A stretch of 64,000 nucleotides of DNA from Kaistia defluvii. Its GTDB lineage: Bacteria; Pseudomonadota; Alphaproteobacteria; Rhizobiales; Kaistiaceae. Positions 61,132-64,000 of this stretch are shown one piece after another; position 1 is the stretch's first letter; the number at the start of each line of letters is the position of its first letter. The stretch is taken from NCBI RefSeq assembly GCF_026343955.1, contig NZ_JAPKNI010000001.1, forward strand, positions 620,001 to 684,000. The letters run 5' to 3'. Under the pieces are notes generated by a model. It did not search any database and was not told where the DNA came from. It saw only the letters and a list, made by a program, of their open reading frames with translations. A program made the position numbers and the translations under genes.

Positions 61132-62613
61132 ATGAACCACATCTTCACGACGCGCGATTACGCCCACCATCTGGCCGGGGACCGCGCCAAATCGGGCCCG
61201 ATGATCGACCGCGTTTCGCCGGGCTCCGGCCGCCTGGTCGCCCGTTTTCGACAGGGCACCGCGGAAGACGCCGCCGCGGCGATCGCCCAGGCGCGCGACG
61301 CCTTCGACAACGGCCCCTGGCCGAACAGGACCGGCATGGAGCGGGCGGCCGTGCTGCGCCGCTGGGCCGATCTGATCGAGGAGAATGTCGAGCGCCTGGC
61401 CCGCATCGAGGTCGACGAGGCCGGCAAGCCGATCCGCCAGGCGCGCGGTGATCTCGGCAATGTCGTGTCGCTGACCCACTTTGCCGCCGGCCTCGCCATG
61501 CAGGTCCACGGCGAGACCTACTCCAATCTCGGCCCGCAGAAGGCGGGCTGGATCCACCGCGAGCCGGTCGGCGTCGTCGGCATGATCATCCCGTGGAATT
61601 TCCCCGCCCTGATCTTCGCCCAGAAGGTGCCGTTCGCGCTGGCCGCCGGCTGCACCGTCGTGGTCAAGCCGTCCGAGTTCACTTCCGGCACGGCGCTGGA
61701 ACTGGCGCGCCTCGGCGCACTGGCCGGCATTCCCGACGGCGTGCTGTCGGTCGTGACCGGCTATGGCGATCCCGTGGGCGAAGCCCTGGTGAAGAGCCCC
61801 GACGTCGATTTTGTCTCCTTCACCGGCTCGACCGCGATCGGCCGCCGCATCCTCGCCAACTCGGCCGAGACGCTGAAGCGCGTTTCCCTCGAACTCGGCG
61901 GCAAATCGGCCAACATCGTCTTCGCCGATGCCGATCTCGAGGACGCCATCGACGGCTCGCTCTACGGCATCTTCTACAACCAGGGCGAATGCTGCTGCTC
62001 GGCCACGCGGCTTCTGGTCGACGAGAGGATCGCCGATGATTTCGTCGCCCGCCTGGTGGCCCGGGCCAAGTCGCTCAAGCTCGGCGACATCCATGCCGAC
62101 GATTCCGATATCGGCGCGATGATCAGCGACAAGCACTTCGAAAAGGTCTGCTCCTATCTGGGCAAGGGCAAGGCCGAGGGCGCGAGCGTCGCCCTGGGTG
62201 GCGAAGCGGCGACGCTGGATCACGGCCTGTTCGTCCAGCCGACGATCTTCGACCATGTCACGCCCGACATGACGATCTTCCGCGAGGAGATCTTCGGGCC
62301 GGTGCTGTCGGTCATCCGCTTCAAGGATCCGGACGAGGCCGTGCGCCTGGCCAATGACACCATCTACGGCCTGGCGAGCTCGATCTGGACCAAGAATTTC
62401 GACACCGCGCACCAGATCACGCCGAAGCTGCGCAGCGGCTCGGTCTGGATCAACACGACCATCGACGGTTCGCCGCAGATGCCGTTCGGCGGCTACAAGG
62501 CGTCCGGCTTCGGCCGCGAGATGGGCCAGGCCGGCCTCGACGAGTTCACCAACATCAAGACGGTATTCGCCCATCTCGGCAAGCGCGAGCCCTATTACGC
62601 AGCCAAGCGCTGA
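61132..62613 (+). CDS. NAD(P)-dependent aldehyde dehydrogenase
   Basis: About 493 aa from ATG 61132 (MNHIFTTRDYAHH) with GAAGGA upstream. Landmarks: VGMIIPWNFPALIFAQKVPFALAAGCTVVVKPSEF, FTGSTAIGRRI, base Glu in LELGGKSANIVF, nucleophile in YNQGECCCSATRLLV (three adjacent Cys, the catalytic one among them), EEIFGPVLSVIRF, GGYKASGFGREMG. General or betaine-aldehyde style dehydrogenase. Divergent from the CaiB/MaoC/GMC operon, with LacI-type operators between. A GMC enzyme making an aldehyde and this one oxidising it would feed an acid to the CoA-transferase. Confidence 0.93.
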   Translation: MNHIFTTRDYAHHLAGDRAKSGPMIDRVSPGSGRLVARFRQGTAEDAAAAIAQARDAFDNGPWPNRTGMERAAVLRRWADLIEENVERLARIEVDEAGKPIRQARGDLGNVVSLTHFAAGLAMQVHGETYSNLGPQKAGWIHREPVGVVGMIIPWNFPALIFAQKVPFALAAGCTVVVKPSEFTSGTALELARLGALAGIPDGVLSVVTGYGDPVGEALVKSPDVDFVSFTGSTAIGRRILANSAETLKRVSLELGGKSANIVFADADLEDAIDGSLYGIFYNQGECCCSATRLLVDERIADDFVARLVARAKSLKLGDIHADDSDIGAMISDKHFEKVCSYLGKGKAEGASVALGGEAATLDHGLFVQPTIFDHVTPDMTIFREEIFGPVLSVIRFKDPDEAVRLANDTIYGLASSIWTKNFDTAHQITPKLRSGSVWINTTIDGSPQMPFGGYKASGFGREMGQAGLDEFTNIKTVFAHLGKREPYYAAKR

Positions 62614-62618
62614 CGGCG

Positions 62619-62636
62619 GAGGGCAAGGCCCTCTTT
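62619..62636 (+). terminator. Short intrinsic terminator after the aldehyde dehydrogenase
   Basis: GAGGGC (62619-62624), loop AAG, GCCCTC (62628-62633), then TTT. Placed 6 nt after the stop codon. A larger hairpin follows at 62659-62694. Confidence 0.55.
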
Positions 62637-62658
62637 CCCGGTGAAGTCCGGCTCAGAA

Positions 62659-62694
62659 GGAACGGGCGCCGCGATCTCTCGCGGCGCCCGTTCC
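62659..62694. terminator. Bidirectional terminator hairpin between convergent genes
   Basis: Perfect 15-bp stem: GGAACGGGCGCCGCG (62659-62673) and its complement (62680-62694), loop ATCTCT. It lies between the convergent aldehyde dehydrogenase and flavoprotein genes and can stop both transcripts. It has only a weak T tract (ATTTG) on the plus side. Confidence 0.75.
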
Positions 62695-62733
62695 ATTTGC
62701 CCTTCCAAGGGCAAACGGCCGGAGGAACAGGGT

Positions 62734-64000
62734 TCAGAGATCGCCGAGCCGGGCGCGGAAGAAGCCGCCCGCGGCATGGCGGTCGAGCAGGATGTTGTGT
62801 TCGAAGGCCGGATCCCGCTCAGGGAAATCCTCGCGATAATGGCTGCCACGGCTCTCGGGACGGGCGAGAGCCGCCAGCGCCATCAGTTCACCGACCGCGA
62901 TCAGGTTCTCGAGTTCCAGCGCCTGCACGGTCTCGGCCGGCGTATCGATCCGCGCCTCACTCTCCAGGCTCCGCCGGATATCAGCGCATTCGGCACGGAA
63001 GGCCTGGAGGCCTGCCTCATCACGCAGGATCAGAAGATGGCGGTTGGCCGCGTCCTGCAGCCTGGCGCGAAGCTCGGGCAATTCGCGCGTCGCGGCGCCG
63101 TTGGCGCCCTTGAGCAGGGCGGCGTGCCCATCGAGCGGATCGGCCAGCGGGCGGTGATCGATCTCGCGCGCCCGCGCCGCCGCCGCCCTTCCGGCCCGAC
63201 CGCCGAACACCTGGCAGGTCACCGACATGTTGCCGCCGAGCCGGTCGGCGCCATGCGGTCCGGCCGCCACTTCGCCGGCCGCGAACAGGCCCTTGATGTT
63301 GGACTGGGCGTCCGCGTCAATCCGCAGACCGCCATTGATGGCATGCGCCGAGCAGGTGATCTCGACCGAGTCCTTGCGCAGATCGGTGCCGCGTTCCTTG
63401 TACCAGTCATAGGTCAGCGGCCACATCTTGGCGACGCTGCGGCTTTGATCCCCCAGGATGGCGTCGAGATCGTCATGGATGAAATCGAGCCGCAATCCGC
63501 CCTTGTCGGTGCCGCGTCCTTCATTGATCGCCTTCTGGATCGAGATCTCGATGAAGCGGGAGATGTCGCTGGAGCTGAACGGGAAATGCCGCTGCTTCTC
63601 ATGGATCACCGCGTCGAGGGTTAGTCCATCCGGCAAGTAGTCGGTGATGAACGGCCTGCCGTCGCGATCGGTCAGGTTGGGGCGCGCATCCCAGAGATAG
63701 TTGCCGAACAGGTTGACGAAGGGATCGATGATCGAGACGCCCGCCTGCATGAACTCCATATTGACCAGATGCGCGCCGGCGCGATGCGCCATGGCATAGC
63801 CGTCGCCCGTGATGTCGGACGGGTAGAGGTTGGTGCGGAAGAGCTGGCTGGCGCCGCCGGTTGTCAGGATCGTCGCCTTGGCGCGGATGACGACCAGCTT
63901 CCCCTCGGCATCCACCGCGACCGCGCCCAGGCACTCGCCGTCGCGCACGATCAGGTCCTTGATCATCAGCCGGTCGAGCGCCGAGAGACCGCGTCGCGTC
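62734..64000 (-). CDS. FAD-dependent fumarate reductase/succinate dehydrogenase-type flavoprotein (5' end outside the window)
   Basis: At least 422 codons, open to the right edge: the frame continues upstream of the internal ATG at 63966 (TRRGLSALDRL before MIKDL), so the FAD-binding N-terminus is missing. Visible: ATILTTGGASQLFRTN, SDITGDGYAMAHRAGAHLVNMEFMQAG, ITCSAHAINGGLRID, GLFAAGEVAAGPHGADRLGGNMSVTCQVFGGRAGRAAA, and the C-terminal ESRGSHYREDFPERD. These are the flavoprotein subunit blocks shared by Sdh, Frd, NadB and AprA. The usual EFxQFHP motif reads MEFMQAGVSIIDP, so the substrate is probably not succinate or fumarate. Any partner subunit would be upstream, off the window. Confidence 0.88.
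   Translation of the reverse strand, partial: TRRGLSALDRLMIKDLIVRDGECLGAVAVDAEGKLVVIRAKATILTTGGASQLFRTNLYPSDITGDGYAMAHRAGAHLVNMEFMQAGVSIIDPFVNLFGNYLWDARPNLTDRDGRPFITDYLPDGLTLDAVIHEKQRHFPFSSSDISRFIEISIQKAINEGRGTDKGGLRLDFIHDDLDAILGDQSRSVAKMWPLTYDWYKERGTDLRKDSVEITCSAHAINGGLRIDADAQSNIKGLFAAGEVAAGPHGADRLGGNMSVTCQVFGGRAGRAAAARAREIDHRPLADPLDGHAALLKGANGAATRELPELRARLQDAANRHLLILRDEAGLQAFRAECADIRRSLESEARIDTPAETVQALELENLIAVGELMALAALARPESRGSHYREDFPERDPAFEHNILLDRHAAGGFFRARLGDL

Overview
The window is about 64 kb of GC-rich, densely coded DNA. Codon use, repeated RpiR/LacI/GntR-controlled sugar ABC importers, several GMC oxidoreductases, a DUF2934 gene next to DNA topoisomerase IB, and Sinorhizobium-like operon style point to an alphaproteobacterium of the order Hyphomicrobiales (Rhizobiales). 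Genus cannot be fixed from the window alone. I see no rRNA, tRNA, insertion sequence, prophage or CRISPR array. It reads as a chromosomal or megaplasmid catabolic region holding four ABC uptake systems, five GMC oxidoreductases, four aldehyde dehydrogenases and seven one-component regulators of five families.

Layout. 1-3.9 kb: a peptide-type ABC importer (minus strand, running off the left edge) and a TetR regulator. 4.1-7.3 kb: a GMC oxidoreductase and aldehyde dehydrogenase operon. 7.4-12.2 kb: a sulfur-flavoured operon (class V aminotransferase with an RGGCACAG cysteine motif, persulfide-dioxygenase-like hydrolase, SulP transporter) divergent from an AsnC regulator whose promoter carries a perfect inverted repeat. 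12.3-16.6 kb: GMC oxidoreductase, Asp/Glu racemase family protein, a second AsnC regulator, saccharopine-dehydrogenase-like enzyme. 16.8-18.6 kb: a MIP18/DUF59 protein and an amidohydrolase, a pair usually met beside propane monooxygenases.

18.8-35.5 kb: two sugar ABC importers flank a minus-strand operon of aldehyde dehydrogenase, xylulokinase-like FGGY kinase, Gph-like phosphatase, RpiR regulator and ribose-5-phosphate isomerase. An SDR and a LacI regulator end the plus-strand operon. This is best read as uptake of a pentose or pentitol and its delivery to the pentose phosphate pathway. A TNTAG-N4-ACTACA motif recurs upstream of both sides and is a candidate RpiR operator.

35.5-45.6 kb: GMC oxidoreductase, HAD phosphatase, a cupin with the ligand set of hydroxynitrile-lyase cupins, DUF2934, topoisomerase IB, MgtC, a DadA-like oxidase, and a three-PAS hybrid histidine kinase. 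45.7-50.9 kb: an acid-sugar dehydratase/racemase of the enolase superfamily and an aldehyde dehydrogenase, divergent from a GntR regulator with a perfect 15-bp operator; then a GMC oxidoreductase. 51.2-57.2 kb: LacI regulator and a complete YtfQ-YtfR-YtfT-YjfF type (galactofuranose-like) importer. 57.3-62.6 kb: GMC oxidoreductase, MaoC hydratase and CaiB CoA-transferase, divergent from an aldehyde dehydrogenase, with two LacI-type operators between them. 62.7-64 kb: a flavoprotein that continues past the right edge.

Two patterns run through the window. In all four ABC operons a strong hairpin sits just after the binding-protein gene, which would favour its expression over the membrane parts. 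And three 17-bp AT-rich sites with one consensus lie before the peptide importer, the GMC/aldehyde dehydrogenase operon and the 12.3-kb GMC gene, suggesting one regulon, possibly under the TetR protein. All start sites, operators and regulons are read from sequence only.
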